DNA of 64,000 nucleotides from [Zimmermannella] alba NBRC 15616 (GCF_001570905.1 NZ_BCSO01000005.1:1-64000); one strand, 5' to 3'. Positions 50,636 to 61,091 are shown, numbered from the stretch's first letter. Notes: generated by a model from the sequence alone, not told the origin. Numbers and translations are program-made.

Positions 50636-51427
50636 TTACGGCTTGAGCCGGCCTGCTCGCTGCACGCGGTCCAGCAGACGGTCGAAGTGCTCGGCCATCT
50701 CCTCGGCCGAATCGCCCGGCCACAGGTGCACGGGCTTTGCCGCGCCCTGTGCCTGCTGCAGGGCCGTGCGCTCGGGAAGGAACGGCGGCAACACGAGCGG
50801 GCCAAACATGTCGCGCAGCTCGCGCACGCGGAACTGGTGCTCGACCGACTGGAGTCGGGCACGGTTCACGATGATGCCGAGCGGCTGCAGGCGCGGGCTG
50901 AGCGCGCGACGCAGCTCGTCAATCGCGCGGAGGGCACGGTCGGCTGCTGCCACCGAGAACAGACCCGGTTCGGTGACGATGGCGACGCGGTCGGATGCCG
51001 CCCAGCCCGTGCGGGTGAGGGCGTTGAGCGAGGGCGGGCAGTCGACGAGGACGAGATCGTATTCCGGCTCAAGCAGGGCGAGCGCTTCTTCGAGACGCCA
51101 GATCTCACGCACCGTTGGGTGAGGGCCGTCGAAGTTGATCGCTGCGGGGCTGCCGAGCATGACATCTACGATGCGCTCGTCGCCTTCGCTCCAGGAGGAA
51201 CGGACGATGGCACCGCGCACGTTCTCCTCGCTCGGGTCCTCGAGGACATCGGCGATGGAACCGGTTCCCTCGGGTGAGACGTCGAGACCGGTGGAGACAT
51301 CGGCTTGCGGGTCGAGGTCGACCACGAGGGTCCGGAGACCACGGGCCCACGCCGCGGAAGCGAGGCCAAGCGTCACGGTCGTCTTACCGACGCCGCCCTT
51401 CAATGAGGAGATGGAGAGCACGAACAC
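50636..51427 (-). CDS. ParA/MinD-family ATPase (orphan)
   Basis: The 263-residue ATPase has the deviant Walker A SLKGGVGKTTVTLGL near residue 8, DLDPQADVS and VLVDCPPSLNALT. No ParB or plasmid gene is near. Related orphan ParA proteins position division or polar components in actinobacteria (for example PldP in Corynebacterium); that role is inference. GTG 51427 is 7 bases after TACCCT, the leaderless arrangement. Confidence 0.88.
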   Translation of the reverse strand: MFVLSISSLKGGVGKTTVTLGLASAAWARGLRTLVVDLDPQADVSTGLDVSPEGTGSIADVLEDPSEENVRGAIVRSSWSEGDERIVDVMLGSPAAINFDGPHPTVREIWRLEEALALLEPEYDLVLVDCPPSLNALTRTGWAASDRVAIVTEPGLFSVAAADRALRAIDELRRALSPRLQPLGIIVNRARLQSVEHQFRVRELRDMFGPLVLPPFLPERTALQQAQGAAKPVHLWPGDSAEEMAEHFDRLLDRVQRAGRLKP

Positions 51428-51434
51428 GAGTCAA

Positions 51435-51440
51435 AGGGTA
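51435..51440 (-). promoter_or_regulatory. -10 element, leaderless promoter
   Basis: TACCCT lies 7 bases before the GTG at 51427, with no ribosome site between. Confidence 0.5.
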
Positions 51441-51553
51441 CCGCGCCAGGGTGGACGCACGATCTATACAAACTTTCTTGGCCCCGGTTCAGGCCAGGAA
51501 GCCCCGGGCATAGGCTGGTTTCTATTCCGTTCAAGACGCGAAAGAAGGACCGC

Positions 51554-54500
51554 GTGTTCTCCAAGATTCTTGTAGCGAACCGAGGTGAAATCGCAATTCG
51601 CGCATTCCGCGCGGCGGTGGAACTCGGCGCGAGTACGGTTGCGGTGTATCCCTATGAGGACCGCAATTCACTGCACCGTCTGAAGGCTGACGAGGCCTAC
51701 CAAATTGGCACAAAGGGGCAGCCAGTTCGGGCATATCTCGATGTGAAGGAAATTCTTCGCGTCGCAAAGCTTTCCGGCGCGGATGCGATTTATCCCGGAT
51801 ATGGATTCCTGTCGGAAAACCCGGAACTTGCGCGAGCCGCCGAAGCTGAAGGTATCACCTTTATCGGCCCTCGTGCCGAGGTGCTCGAATCGGCCGGCAA
51901 CAAGGTGCACGCCAAGGAGCAGGCCATCCGAGCAGGTGTCCCCGTGCTGGCATCGACGCCGCCGTCCACCGACATCGACGCCCTCATCGACCAGGCTGAC
52001 GAGATCGGCTTCCCGATCTTCGCGAAGGCCGTCGCCGGTGGTGGCGGACGCGGTATGCGTCGCGTCGAGCGCCGTGAAGACCTCCGCGCTGCCCTCGAGT
52101 CGGCCATGGCCGAGGCGCAGACCGCATTCGGAGACCCGACGATGTTCCTCGAGCAGGCCGTCATTCGCCCGCGCCACATTGAGGTGCAAATTCTTGCCGA
52201 CAGCCACGGCGAAACGATTCACCTCTTTGAACGTGATTGCTCCGTGCAGCGGCGCCACCAGAAGGTTGTGGAAATTGCTCCGGCTCCTGGTCTTGACCCG
52301 GCAATTCGTGAGGCAATGACACGCGACGCCGTCGCCTTTGCCCGTTCGATCGGATACGTCAACGCCGGTACCGTCGAATTCCTCCTCGACACGGCTGGCC
52401 CACGCGCCGGTGAATATGTCTTCATCGAGATGAATCCTCGAATTCAGGTGGAGCACACCGTCACCGAAGAGATCACCGACGTGGACCTCGTCCAGGCACA
52501 GATGCGCATTGCCGCCGGTGACCGCCTCGCCGACATGGGCCTGAGCCAGGACATGCTCACCATTCGGGGTGCCGCACTGCAATGCCGCATCACGACCGAA
52601 GACCCGGCGCAGGGCTTCCGCCCCGACATCGGCAAGATCACGACGTACCGCTCAGCTGGTGGCGCGGGTATCCGCCTCGATGGTGGTTCGGTTGCCGTTG
52701 GCGCGGAGGTGACGCCGTACTTCGACTCGATGCTCGCGAAGATGACCGCCCGCGGACGCGACTTCGAGCAGGCTGTGCGCCGTGCCCGTCGCGGCCTCGC
52801 CGAGTTCCGCATCCGCGGTGTCGCGACCAACATCCCGTTCCTGCAGTCGGTGCTCGCCGACGAGAGCTTCCGCAAGGGCGACCTCTCGACGAGCTTCATC
52901 GACGAGCGGCCACAACTGCTCGAGTACAGCCCCTCGCGCGACCGCGGTACGAAGCTGCTGCAATACCTGGCAGATGTCACCGTCAACGAGCCCAACGGTC
53001 CGCGGCCGAAGAACCTCATCGACCCGGCCACGAAGCTCGACCCCGCCGTCCTCGAGCGTGAGCTGCCACGCGGTACCCGGGACGAGCTCCTCGAACTCGG
53101 GCCGACCGCCTTCGCGAAGCGCCTGCGCGAGCAGACCGCCCTCGCTGTGACCGACACGACCTTCCGTGACGCGCACCAGTCGCTGCTCGCGACCCGCGTG
53201 CGCACGCGTGACCTCGTGGCTGCTGCCCCGTACATGGCACGGCTTGCTCCCAACCTCTTCTCGCTTGAGGCATGGGGTGGCGCCACCTACGACGTGGCCC
53301 TCCGATTCCTCGGTGAAGACCCGTGGGAGCGCCTCGCACAGCTGCGCGAAGCGGCCCCGAACCTGCCGCTGCAGATGCTCCTCCGCGGACGCAACACGGT
53401 CGGTTACACGCCCTACCCGGATGCCGTGACGCGCGCCTTCGTGAAGGAAGCCGCCGACACCGGCGTGGATATCTTCCGCATCTTCGACGCCCTCAACGAC
53501 GTGAACCAGATGCGTCCGGCGATCGAGGCCGTCCTCGAACAGGACAAGGCCATTGCTGAGGCCGCCCTCTGCTACACGGGCAACCTCGCAAGCCCCGCCG
53601 AAGACAAATTCACCCTCGACTACTACCTGCGTCTCGCAGAGCAGATCGTCGAGGCTGGCGCACACGTCATCGCCATCAAGGACATGGCAGGCCTCTTGCG
53701 TCCCGCCGCCGCCACGAAGCTCGTGACGGCACTGCGTGAGCGCTTCGACCTGCCCGTCCACCTGCACACCCACGACACCGCTGGCGGCCAGCTTGCGACG
53801 CTCCTTGCTGCGAGCGCCGCGGGTGTCGACGCTGTCGATGTGGCGAGCGCACCGATGGCTGGCACGACGAGCCAGGTGGCAGCATCCGCTCTGGTTGCCG
53901 CGCTCGAAGACACCGAGCGCGACACAGGGCTCAACTTCCAGGCCATCGCCGACATGGAGCCCTACTGGGAAGCCATCCGTCGCGTGTACGCGCCATTCGA
54001 GTCGGGCCTCGAAAGCCCGACCGGACGCGTTTACACGCACGAAATCCCGGGCGGCCAGCTCTCGAACCTGCGCCAGCAGGCCATCGCGCTCGGTCTCGCT
54101 GACCGCTTCGAGCACATCGAAAACATGTACGCGGCGGCAGACCGCATCCTCGGTCGCATCCCGAAGGTGACGCCCTCCTCGAAGGTTGTCGGCGACCTCG
54201 CCCTCCACCTTGTCGCAGTCGAGGCCGACCCGGCAGAGTTCGAGGCGAACCCGCGCCACTTCGACATCCCCGACTCGGTCATCGGCTTCCTCGCCGGCGA
54301 GCTCGGTGAGGTGCCGGGCGGCTTCCCCGAGCCTTTCCGCACGAAGGTGCTCGAGGGTCGCAACGTCAAGCCCGAGATCAAGCCGATTTCGGAGGCTGAC
54401 GAGCAGGCACTCGAGAGCGACTCGGCAACGCGTCGCCAGACCCTCAACCGTCTGCTTTTCCCGAAGCCGACGGCCGACTTCGAAGCGGTCGACGCCAAGT

Positions 54501-54964
54501 GGGGCGACATCTCGAAGCTCGACACGATCGACTACCTGTACGGTCTGGAAACCGGTGACGAGCACGTCGTCGAGATCTGGAAGGGCGTGCAGCTGTTCAT
54601 CAAGCTCGAAGCCATCGGTGCACCGGATGAAAAGGGCATGCGTCAGGTCATGGCGAGCCTCAACGGCCGCATCCGGCCGGTCATGGTGCGCGACCGTCGC
54701 ATCGAGGCAGCAGATGAAGGCCGCGAGAAGGCCGATCACAGCAACCCCGCCCACATCGCCGCACCGTTCGCCGGCTCGGTCACCGCGCGCGTCGAGGTTG
54801 GCCAGCGTGTGGAGGTCGGTGACACGGTCGCCACGATCGAGGCGATGAAGATGGAAGCGGGCATCACGGCGCCGCATGCCGGTACGGTGGAACGCATCGC
54901 CGTCACCTCGGGCGGAGTCTCGGGCGGTGATCTCATCCTCGTCCTTACACCCGAAGGTGCGTAA
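51554..54964 (+). CDS. pyc: Pyruvate carboxylase
   Basis: Pyc carboxylates pyruvate to oxaloacetate with ATP and biotin. The 1136-residue protein has all parts: biotin carboxylase (residues 1 to about 455; AVAGGGGRGMRRV, EMNPRIQVEHTVTE), carboxyltransferase (about 530 to 800; DTTFRDAHQSLLATR, EAWGGATYDVALRFL) and C-terminal biotinyl carrier domain with EAMKMEAG, biotinyl Lys near 1099. GTG start with GAAGGA upstream. It is the main anaplerotic enzyme in such bacteria. The stop overlaps the next ATG by one base. Confidence 0.97.
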   Translation: MFSKILVANRGEIAIRAFRAAVELGASTVAVYPYEDRNSLHRLKADEAYQIGTKGQPVRAYLDVKEILRVAKLSGADAIYPGYGFLSENPELARAAEAEGITFIGPRAEVLESAGNKVHAKEQAIRAGVPVLASTPPSTDIDALIDQADEIGFPIFAKAVAGGGGRGMRRVERREDLRAALESAMAEAQTAFGDPTMFLEQAVIRPRHIEVQILADSHGETIHLFERDCSVQRRHQKVVEIAPAPGLDPAIREAMTRDAVAFARSIGYVNAGTVEFLLDTAGPRAGEYVFIEMNPRIQVEHTVTEEITDVDLVQAQMRIAAGDRLADMGLSQDMLTIRGAALQCRITTEDPAQGFRPDIGKITTYRSAGGAGIRLDGGSVAVGAEVTPYFDSMLAKMTARGRDFEQAVRRARRGLAEFRIRGVATNIPFLQSVLADESFRKGDLSTSFIDERPQLLEYSPSRDRGTKLLQYLADVTVNEPNGPRPKNLIDPATKLDPAVLERELPRGTRDELLELGPTAFAKRLREQTALAVTDTTFRDAHQSLLATRVRTRDLVAAAPYMARLAPNLFSLEAWGGATYDVALRFLGEDPWERLAQLREAAPNLPLQMLLRGRNTVGYTPYPDAVTRAFVKEAADTGVDIFRIFDALNDVNQMRPAIEAVLEQDKAIAEAALCYTGNLASPAEDKFTLDYYLRLAEQIVEAGAHVIAIKDMAGLLRPAAATKLVTALRERFDLPVHLHTHDTAGGQLATLLAASAAGVDAVDVASAPMAGTTSQVAASALVAALEDTERDTGLNFQAIADMEPYWEAIRRVYAPFESGLESPTGRVYTHEIPGGQLSNLRQQAIALGLADRFEHIENMYAAADRILGRIPKVTPSSKVVGDLALHLVAVEADPAEFEANPRHFDIPDSVIGFLAGELGEVPGGFPEPFRTKVLEGRNVKPEIKPISEADEQALESDSATRRQTLNRLLFPKPTADFEAVDAKWGDISKLDTIDYLYGLETGDEHVVEIWKGVQLFIKLEAIGAPDEKGMRQVMASLNGRIRPVMVRDRRIEAADEGREKADHSNPAHIAAPFAGSVTARVEVGQRVEVGDTVATIEAMKMEAGITAPHAGTVERIAVTSGGVSGGDLILVLTPEGA

Positions 54965-56355
54965 TGCGTCATTTTGACCTTGTGGTCATCGGTGCGGGCT
55001 CGGGAAACTCCATTCCCGGGCCCGCGCTCGCGTCCGAACAGATCCTCGTCGTTGACGACGGCGTGCACTTTGGTGGCACGTGCCTCAACGTCGGCTGCAT
55101 CCCGACGAAGATGTTCGTCCACCCGGCAGAGATCGCGCACGAGGTCGCCGAGGCCCGTCATGTGCTCAATGCGACGAGTGATGAGATTCGCTATGACTGG
55201 CAGGGAATTCGGGACCGTGTCTTCGGGCGGATCGACGTGATCTCGGAGGGTGGCGAGGAGTACCGTGCTTCGGGCGAGCCGAACATCTCGCTGCTACGCG
55301 AACATGTGCGCCTCACCAGCGAGCACGAGCTGGAGAGCGCATCGGGGGAGCGGATCACCTTCGACCGGCTCGTCATTGCAACGGGATCTCGTCCGCGTGA
55401 GCTTGCTGCGCTTCCGCTCGGTGATCGCATCCACACGAACGACACCATCCTTCGCCTCGACAATCAGCCTGAGCGCCTCGCCGTCATCGGCGGCGGGGCG
55501 ATCGCATGCGAGTTTGCCGCGATGTTTGCGGGGCTCGGCACGCAGGTCGTGCAGATTCACCGCTCTGAGCTGCTGCGCGGCGTGGATGACGAGGTCCGCG
55601 CGTGCTTTACCGAGGCGGCGAAGCGACGCTGGGGCCTGCACCTCGGTACTGAGGTGACGCGCGCCGTCACGACCGCGGACGGCGTCACGCTCACCCTGTC
55701 GAATGGAGACGAGCTCACGGTCGATCATGTCCTCGTGGCGGCAGGCCGCGTCGTGAATACCGATCGGCTCGGCACCCAGGAACTCGGCTTCGACCACCGC
55801 GAGAATGGTGCCCTTGTCGTCGACGAGCAGCAGCGCGTGCTTCGGGGTGGTGAGCCGGTTCCCGGTATCTGGGCGGTCGGCGACAGCGCGAACACGGCAC
55901 AGCTCAAGCACGTGGCGAACCACGAGGCCCGTGTTGCCGTGCAGAGCATCCTGCATGACCTTGGCCGAGCCGAGGCGCCGAGCGGCGTGCTCGGACCTAT
56001 CCCGCTCGTCGTGTTCAGCTCACCGCAAATCGCGACCTTCGGACGCACGCTCGCTGAGGCACACGACGACGGCCGCGATGCGGTCGAAGCACGCTGCGAC
56101 TACGGCGCAACAGCCTGGGGCTGGGCCCTCGCCGACAGCGAGCACTTCGTGAAAATCGTTGCCGAGCGGGGGAGCGGCACGCTCCTCGGCGCGCACATTA
56201 TCGGCCCGGATGCGGGTATCCTCCTGCAGCCGCTCGTGCAGGCCGCCAGCTTCGGCCAGAGCGTGCATGGCCTTGCACGGGGTCAGTACTGGCCGCATCC
56301 CGCCGCAACAGAAATCGTTGAAAACGCCCTCTTGAAGCTCGAGGAGCAACTGTGA
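54964..56355 (+). CDS. mtr: Mycothione reductase
   Basis: Mtr reduces mycothiol disulfide with NADPH and FAD. The 463-residue protein has FAD motif [10 protein letters not shown] near residue 7, the redox disulfide in [16 protein letters not shown] near residue 38 (the MFV ending is specific to mycothione reductases), NADP Rossmann motif [17 protein letters not shown] and the His-Glu partner in [13 protein letters not shown] at the end. The start overlaps the pyc TAA (TAATG). Presence of this gene indicates a mycothiol-using actinobacterium. Confidence 0.93.
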   Translation: MRHFDLVVIGAGSGNSIPGPALASEQILVVDDGVHFGGTCLNVGCIPTKMFVHPAEIAHEVAEARHVLNATSDEIRYDWQGIRDRVFGRIDVISEGGEEYRASGEPNISLLREHVRLTSEHELESASGERITFDRLVIATGSRPRELAALPLGDRIHTNDTILRLDNQPERLAVIGGGAIACEFAAMFAGLGTQVVQIHRSELLRGVDDEVRACFTEAAKRRWGLHLGTEVTRAVTTADGVTLTLSNGDELTVDHVLVAAGRVVNTDRLGTQELGFDHRENGALVVDEQQRVLRGGEPVPGIWAVGDSANTAQLKHVANHEARVAVQSILHDLGRAEAPSGVLGPIPLVVFSSPQIATFGRTLAEAHDDGRDAVEARCDYGATAWGWALADSEHFVKIVAERGSGTLLGAHIIGPDAGILLQPLVQAASFGQSVHGLARGQYWPHPAATEIVENALLKLEEQL

Positions 56356-56849
56356 GCATCCGCGAAATCCGCCTCTACGGCGACCCGGTCCTGCGCGAAG
56401 CAACTCGCGAAGTCGAGGTGATCGACGACGGCATCCGAGCCCTCGTGCAGGACCTCCTCGACACCACCCACATGGAAGGCCGCGCAGGCGTCGCCGCCAA
56501 CCAAATCGGCGCCACCTGGCGCGTCTTCTCGTGGCACTGCGACGGCGAGATCGGCTACGTCATCAACCCGGTCGTGGAAGAGCGATCCGGCGAGCTCCGC
56601 GAAATCGGCGAAGGATGCCTCTCGGTGCCCGGCCTCTGGTGCGAGACGCCGCGCTACGAGTACTGCCGAGTCCGCGGCATCAACCTCGACGGCGAAGAGA
56701 TCGTGCTCGAAGGCACGGGCCTCATGGCCCAGATCCTCCAGCACGAAACCGACCACCTCGATGGCATGGTCTACCTCGAGCGCCTCGAGAAGCCACGCCG
56801 ACGCGAAGCCATGCGTGAGCTGCGTGAGACGGACTGGTTCTTGCGCTAA
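56352..56849 (+). CDS. def: Peptide deformylase
   Basis: Def removes formyl from nascent N-terminal Met. The 165-residue metalloenzyme has motif I as AGVAANQIG, motif [10 protein letters not shown] with the metal Cys, and motif [12 protein letters not shown] with both His ligands and the catalytic Glu. The first motif differs slightly from the common GxGLAAPQ. GTG 56352 overlaps mtr by 4 bases. Confidence 0.95.
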   Translation: MSIREIRLYGDPVLREATREVEVIDDGIRALVQDLLDTTHMEGRAGVAANQIGATWRVFSWHCDGEIGYVINPVVEERSGELREIGEGCLSVPGLWCETPRYEYCRVRGINLDGEEIVLEGTGLMAQILQHETDHLDGMVYLERLEKPRRREAMRELRETDWFLR

Positions 56850-56861
56850 GCGACGCCAAAC

Positions 56862-56903
56862 ACGCGAGTGGCCCCGAGGGCGCATCCTCGGGGCCACTCG
56901 CGT
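56862..56903. terminator. Bidirectional terminator between def and fadD
   Basis: An 18-base perfect stem, ACGCGAGTGGCCCCGAGG (56862-56879) with its complement (56886-56903), with a 6-base loop. It ends 7 bases before the stop of the convergent acyl-CoA ligase gene. Confidence 0.88.
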
Positions 56904-56909
56904 TCTGCG

Positions 56910-58733
56910 CTACTTCAGCGAGATGCCGCGCGTAGGCGGGGCAACGTTGTAGATGCCGTCGATGACGCCCGCGTACTTCTCGAGAATCACGTGGCGACGA
57001 ATCGAGAGCTTTGGCGTGAGCGTGCCGTCGTCCTCGCTGAACTCCTGGTCGAGCACGACGAACTTGCGGATCGACTCCGCACGCGAGACGCGCGTGTTCG
57101 CACGGTCAATCGTGTGCTGGATGTGGGCGAGCACGCGTGGGTTCTGCGCGGCCTCAGCGAGCGACATCGTGGGGTCCTCGCCCTGGTTTTCGAGCCAGTT
57201 CGTGAGCATCGCCGGGTCGAGGGTCATCATCGCGGCAATGAACGGCTTCTTGTCGCCGACGACGACGCAATGGCCGATGATCGGGTCAGAATTGATCGGG
57301 TCCTCAAGTGTTGCCGGCGAGACGTTCTTGCCGCCAGCGGTGACGATGAGTTCCTTCTTACGGCCCGTGACGGTGAGGTAGCCATCATCATCGAGCTGAC
57401 CGAGGTCGCCGGTACGGAACCAGCCGTCCTCCGTGAAGGCGTTCCTCGTGGCTTCGGGGTTGTTCCAGTACTCGCGGAAGATGTTGACACCCTTCGCGAG
57501 AATCTCGCCATCCGAGTCGACGGCGACGGAGCAGCCGGGAAGCGGCGGGCCAACCGTGCCCACCTTCGAGTGCGACGGCACGTTGACGCTGATCGGCGCG
57601 GTCGTCTCGGTGAGGCCGTATCCCTCGAGGATGATGACGCCGATGGCACGGTAGAAGTGACCGAGGTGGTTGCCGAGCGGCGCGGAACCCGAGACAGCGT
57701 GGACGACGCGTCCACCCATGGCATCCCGAATCTTCGAGAAGACGAGCTTGTTGTAGAACGTGTACTGGAGCTTGAGCCCAAAGGGCGTCTTGCCCTTGTC
57801 GAGCGAACGCGAGTACGCAATGCCCACGCGAGCCGCACGACGGAACAGGTTTCCTGTACCAGCCGCGTCGGCCTTCTGCTCGGCAGCGTTGTACACCTTC
57901 TCGAAGACGCGGGGCACAGCAAGGAGGAAGGTCGGCTTGAAGCTCGCGAGCGACTCGACGAGCTTCGCCGTGTTCGGCTGGTGGCCCACCTTCACACCAC
58001 CGTGGACGCAGAGCACCGAAATGAGGCGTGCGAACACGTGCGCGAGGGTGATGAACAGCAGCGTCGAGGAATCGCCCTTGATGAGGTCCTCAAGCGTGTG
58101 CGCGGTGTTGCGCGAGAGGTCGACAAAGTTGGCGTGCGTGAGGACGACACCCTTCGGGCGACCAGTCGAGCCGGAGGTGTAGATGAGGGTGGCCATGTCG
58201 TCGCCCTTTGCGAGGGTGCGGCGGCGCTCGACTTCCTCGTCGGCGATCGACTCACCCTGCTGCATGAGCGAGGCAATGGCATCATTGTGGAGCTCAGCGC
58301 GGAAGCGGAGCTGCGGAACAGCATCTGCAATCGAATCCGCAGTGGCCGTGTGGGTGGGCAGCTCCGTGATGATGGCGACGGCACCGGAGTCCTGCATCAT
58401 CCACTCCAGCTGGGCCGCAGAGCTCGTTTCATAGACCGGCACCATGACCAGCCCAGCCGTCCACAGCGCGAAGTCGACCAGCGTCCACTGGTAGCTCGTC
58501 TGAGCGATGAACGCGACGCGTTCACCGGGCTCGAGGCCCTGAGCGATGAACCCCTTCGCGAGCGCACGCACTTCCTCATTGAATTGGCCCGCCGTGATGT
58601 CCTTCCAGCCGCCGTTGTCCGGCACAGCAAAGAGGGGACGGTCGGGGGTTGCTGCTACGCGACGGGCCAGCAGCTCGGTCGTGTTCCAGGTCGGTTCGGG
58701 CCGTTCAATCGCAGGCGTCTCGGATCGCTTCAT
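56910..58733 (-). CDS. fadD: Long-chain fatty acid-CoA ligase
   Basis: The 607-residue AMP-forming ligase activates fatty acids as CoA thioesters. Motifs are LIYTSGSTGRPKGVVLTH (P-loop, about residue 185), EGYGLTETTAPIS, DGWFRTGDLGQLDDDGYL and TVTGRKKELIVTAGGKNV; the catalytic Lys lies in the last segment (LTPKLSIRRHVI). The length and order match FadD15-type enzymes. ATG 58733 with GAGGAA upstream. The product can feed the phospholipid pathway of the divergent plsC gene. Confidence 0.92.
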   Translation of the reverse strand: MKRSETPAIERPEPTWNTTELLARRVAATPDRPLFAVPDNGGWKDITAGQFNEEVRALAKGFIAQGLEPGERVAFIAQTSYQWTLVDFALWTAGLVMVPVYETSSAAQLEWMMQDSGAVAIITELPTHTATADSIADAVPQLRFRAELHNDAIASLMQQGESIADEEVERRRTLAKGDDMATLIYTSGSTGRPKGVVLTHANFVDLSRNTAHTLEDLIKGDSSTLLFITLAHVFARLISVLCVHGGVKVGHQPNTAKLVESLASFKPTFLLAVPRVFEKVYNAAEQKADAAGTGNLFRRAARVGIAYSRSLDKGKTPFGLKLQYTFYNKLVFSKIRDAMGGRVVHAVSGSAPLGNHLGHFYRAIGVIILEGYGLTETTAPISVNVPSHSKVGTVGPPLPGCSVAVDSDGEILAKGVNIFREYWNNPEATRNAFTEDGWFRTGDLGQLDDDGYLTVTGRKKELIVTAGGKNVSPATLEDPINSDPIIGHCVVVGDKKPFIAAMMTLDPAMLTNWLENQGEDPTMSLAEAAQNPRVLAHIQHTIDRANTRVSRAESIRKFVVLDQEFSEDDGTLTPKLSIRRHVILEKYAGVIDGIYNVAPPTRGISLK

Positions 58734-58903
58734 TGCATTCCTCGTTCCTCGTATGAAGCCTTGTTGTTTCTCGTGTGATCACTCCCCCGATGGGGACGCG
58801 CGCGGGGCGCGTGCGGTAAGAGAACCGCGGTAATGGTACCGGCTCATTCGCGCCTTCGGCGCAAAAAACACTCGTCACGCCCAAGAGCGTGGCCTCACCC
58901 CGA

Positions 58904-58909
58904 TAGACT
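58904..58909 (+). promoter_or_regulatory. Possible -10 of plsC-aroG
   Basis: TAGACT lies 24 bases before the plsC start, with CCGGAGGA between. No clear -35 is seen. Confidence 0.35.
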
Positions 58910-58933
58910 GACGGTCTCAACTCCGGAGGACAC

Positions 58934-59638
58934 ATGCTCTATTTGTTGCTCAAGCACCTCTTTGCGGGACCGCTCTTGAAGAGCACCTTTCGCCCGTGGG
59001 TGACCGGCGTTGAGCACATCCCTGCGAAGGGGCCCGTGATTCTCGCGAGCAACCACCTTTCCGTCATTGACTCCGTGTTCCTTCCCCTCGTCATCGACCG
59101 CCGCGTGACCTTCCTTGCCAAGAAGGAATACTTCACCGGTAAGGGGATCAAGGGGTGGCTCACGCGCCAGTTCTTCCTTGCCACAGGTATGCTGCCGATT
59201 GACCGTGGCGGTGGTGCCGCGAGCGAAGCGAGCCTGCGCACCGGCCTGCAGGTGCTCTCAGAGGGCAAGGCCCTTGGCATCTACCCGGAGGGTACGCGTA
59301 GCCCGGACGCTCGCCTCTACCGCGGTCGCACGGGCATTGCGCGCATGATCATGGCGATGGATGCCAAGGTTCCGGTCGTCCCGGTTGCCATGATCGATAC
59401 CGAAAAGGTCATGCCGATTGGCACGACTATTCCGCGTGTTCGCCGCATCGGCATCGTCATCGGTGAACCGATTGACTTCTCCCGCTACTCAGGCATGCAC
59501 GCCGACCGCTTCCTCATGCGCGCCATCACGGATGAGGTCATGTCGGAGCTGCACGCGCTGAGCAATCAGGAGTTCTGCGACATCTACGCGTCCTCGGTGC
59601 GCAACAAGATGAACACCGTCTCGCGCCTGTCCGCGTAA
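58934..59638 (+). CDS. plsC: 1-acyl-sn-glycerol-3-phosphate acyltransferase
   Basis: The 234-residue membrane-associated acyltransferase makes phosphatidic acid. Block I appears as NHLSVIDS, where the usual His-x4-Asp is kept, block III as YPEGTRSPD and block IV as VPVVPVAMI. A strong ribosome site CCGGAGGA precedes the ATG. aroG follows after 36 bases. Confidence 0.9.
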   Translation: MLYLLLKHLFAGPLLKSTFRPWVTGVEHIPAKGPVILASNHLSVIDSVFLPLVIDRRVTFLAKKEYFTGKGIKGWLTRQFFLATGMLPIDRGGGAASEASLRTGLQVLSEGKALGIYPEGTRSPDARLYRGRTGIARMIMAMDAKVPVVPVAMIDTEKVMPIGTTIPRVRRIGIVIGEPIDFSRYSGMHADRFLMRAITDEVMSELHALSNQEFCDIYASSVRNKMNTVSRLSA

Positions 59639-59674
59639 GCTGTTGCAACCAGCACGACCGTCGAAGGAGCGAAT

Positions 59675-61042
59675 GTGACGAGTGACGACGCCATCACACC
59701 TGGCCCCGAAACGATCGCCGGTCTTGAACGGTGGCGTGAGCTCCCGATTCGCCAGCAGCCGGAATGGCCCGACGCTGAGGCGGTCGAACGGGTGCACCGC
59801 GAGCTCGCCCTGATGCCGCCGCTCGTGTTCGCCGGTGAGGTCGATCGTCTGCGCCAGCGCCTTGCGCAGGCTGCGGACGGCAAGGCCTTCCTCCTCCAGG
59901 GTGGCGACTGTGCGGAAACGTTTGCTGGCGCGACGGCAGACAACATCCGCGCTCGCGTCCGCACGCTGCTGCAGATGTCAATCGTGCTCACCTACGGTGC
60001 CTCCGTGCCCGTCGTCAAGATGGGGCGCATGGCAGGCCAGTTCGCGAAGCCGCGCTCGAAGGACACGGAGACGCGCGAGGGCGTGACCCTTCCGGCCTAC
60101 CGCGGCGACATCGTGAACGACTACGCCTTCACCGAGGGGGGCCGTCAGCCGGATCCTGCTCGCATCCTCCGTGGCTACCACACGGCCGCCTCGACCATTA
60201 ACCTCGTGCGCGCCTTCACGACCGGTGGTTTTGCCGACATGCGCGAGGTGCACTCGTGGAACCGGGGCTTCGCGGCCAATCCTGCAAACGCCCGCTATGA
60301 GCAGTTGGCGACTGAAATCGATCGTGCCGTCCGCTTCATGGAGGCTGCCGGCGCGAACTTTGACGAGCTCCGCGATGTTGAGTTCTACGTCGGCCACGAG
60401 GGCCTGCTCATGGACTACGAGCGTCCGATGACACGCATCGACTCACGCACCGGCCTGCCGTACAACACCTCGGCACACTTCATTTGGATTGGCGAGCGCA
60501 CGCGTCAGCTCGACGAGGCACACGTCGACTTCTGCTCGCGCATCCGTAACCCCATCGGTGTGAAGCTCGGCCCGACGACCACGCCCGACGACCTCAAGGC
60601 GCTTGCTGACAAGCTCAACCCCGACCGTGAACCAGGTCGCCTGACCTTCATTACCCGGATGGGTGCGGGCAAGATCCGCGCAGCCCTGCCGCCGCTGCTC
60701 GCGGCGATGAAGGACGAAGAGGTCAAGCCGCTGTGGGTGACCGACCCGATGCACGGCAACGGCATCACCTCATCCACGGGCTACAAGACGCGCCGCTTCG
60801 ACGACATCGTCGACGAGGTGAAGGGCTTCTTCGAAGCGCACCGTGAAGTGGGCACCCACCCGGGCGGTATTCACGTCGAGCTCACGGGTGACGACGTCAC
60901 CGAGTGCCTCGGCGGTTCTGAGCAGATCGATGAGCTTGGCCTTGAGAGCCGGTATGCGTCGCTCTGCGATCCGCGCCTCAACCACATGCAGTCGCTCGAG
61001 CTCGCTTTCCTCGTCGCCGAGGAGCTTCGCGCGCACGCCTAG
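59675..61042 (+). CDS. aroG: 3-deoxy-7-phosphoheptulonate synthase, class II
   Basis: This enzyme starts the shikimate pathway from PEP and erythrose-4-phosphate. The 455-residue class II (plant-type) protein has LLQGGDCAETF near residue 70 (metal Cys), GRMAGQFAKPRS, RGYHTAASTINL, GHEGLLMDYE, TRMGAGKIR, TDPMHGNG and the C-terminal HVELTGDDVTECLGG. GTG start with AAGGAG. Proximity to a PASTA kinase mirrors aroG-pknL in mycobacteria. Confidence 0.96.
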   Translation: MTSDDAITPGPETIAGLERWRELPIRQQPEWPDAEAVERVHRELALMPPLVFAGEVDRLRQRLAQAADGKAFLLQGGDCAETFAGATADNIRARVRTLLQMSIVLTYGASVPVVKMGRMAGQFAKPRSKDTETREGVTLPAYRGDIVNDYAFTEGGRQPDPARILRGYHTAASTINLVRAFTTGGFADMREVHSWNRGFAANPANARYEQLATEIDRAVRFMEAAGANFDELRDVEFYVGHEGLLMDYERPMTRIDSRTGLPYNTSAHFIWIGERTRQLDEAHVDFCSRIRNPIGVKLGPTTTPDDLKALADKLNPDREPGRLTFITRMGAGKIRAALPPLLAAMKDEEVKPLWVTDPMHGNGITSSTGYKTRRFDDIVDEVKGFFEAHREVGTHPGGIHVELTGDDVTECLGGSEQIDELGLESRYASLCDPRLNHMQSLELAFLVAEELRAHA

Positions 61043-61091
61043 CTGCAGCACCAGGTGAGTCTGACCTCTTTTCGGTGGGCTTGGGCGATCT

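Noticed and set aside
51960-51980. CCACCGACATCG inside pyc as a PafBC box on the minus strand
   Set aside because: It is in coding sequence with no TAnnnT at 8 bases and no minus-strand gene downstream.
52652-54877. 741-codon antisense frame opposite pyruvate carboxylase
   Set aside because: Same effect of codon bias; the sense strand encodes a complete and conserved enzyme.
56868-58778. 636-codon plus-strand frame opposite the acyl-CoA ligase
   Set aside because: All AMP-binding motifs are on the minus strand.
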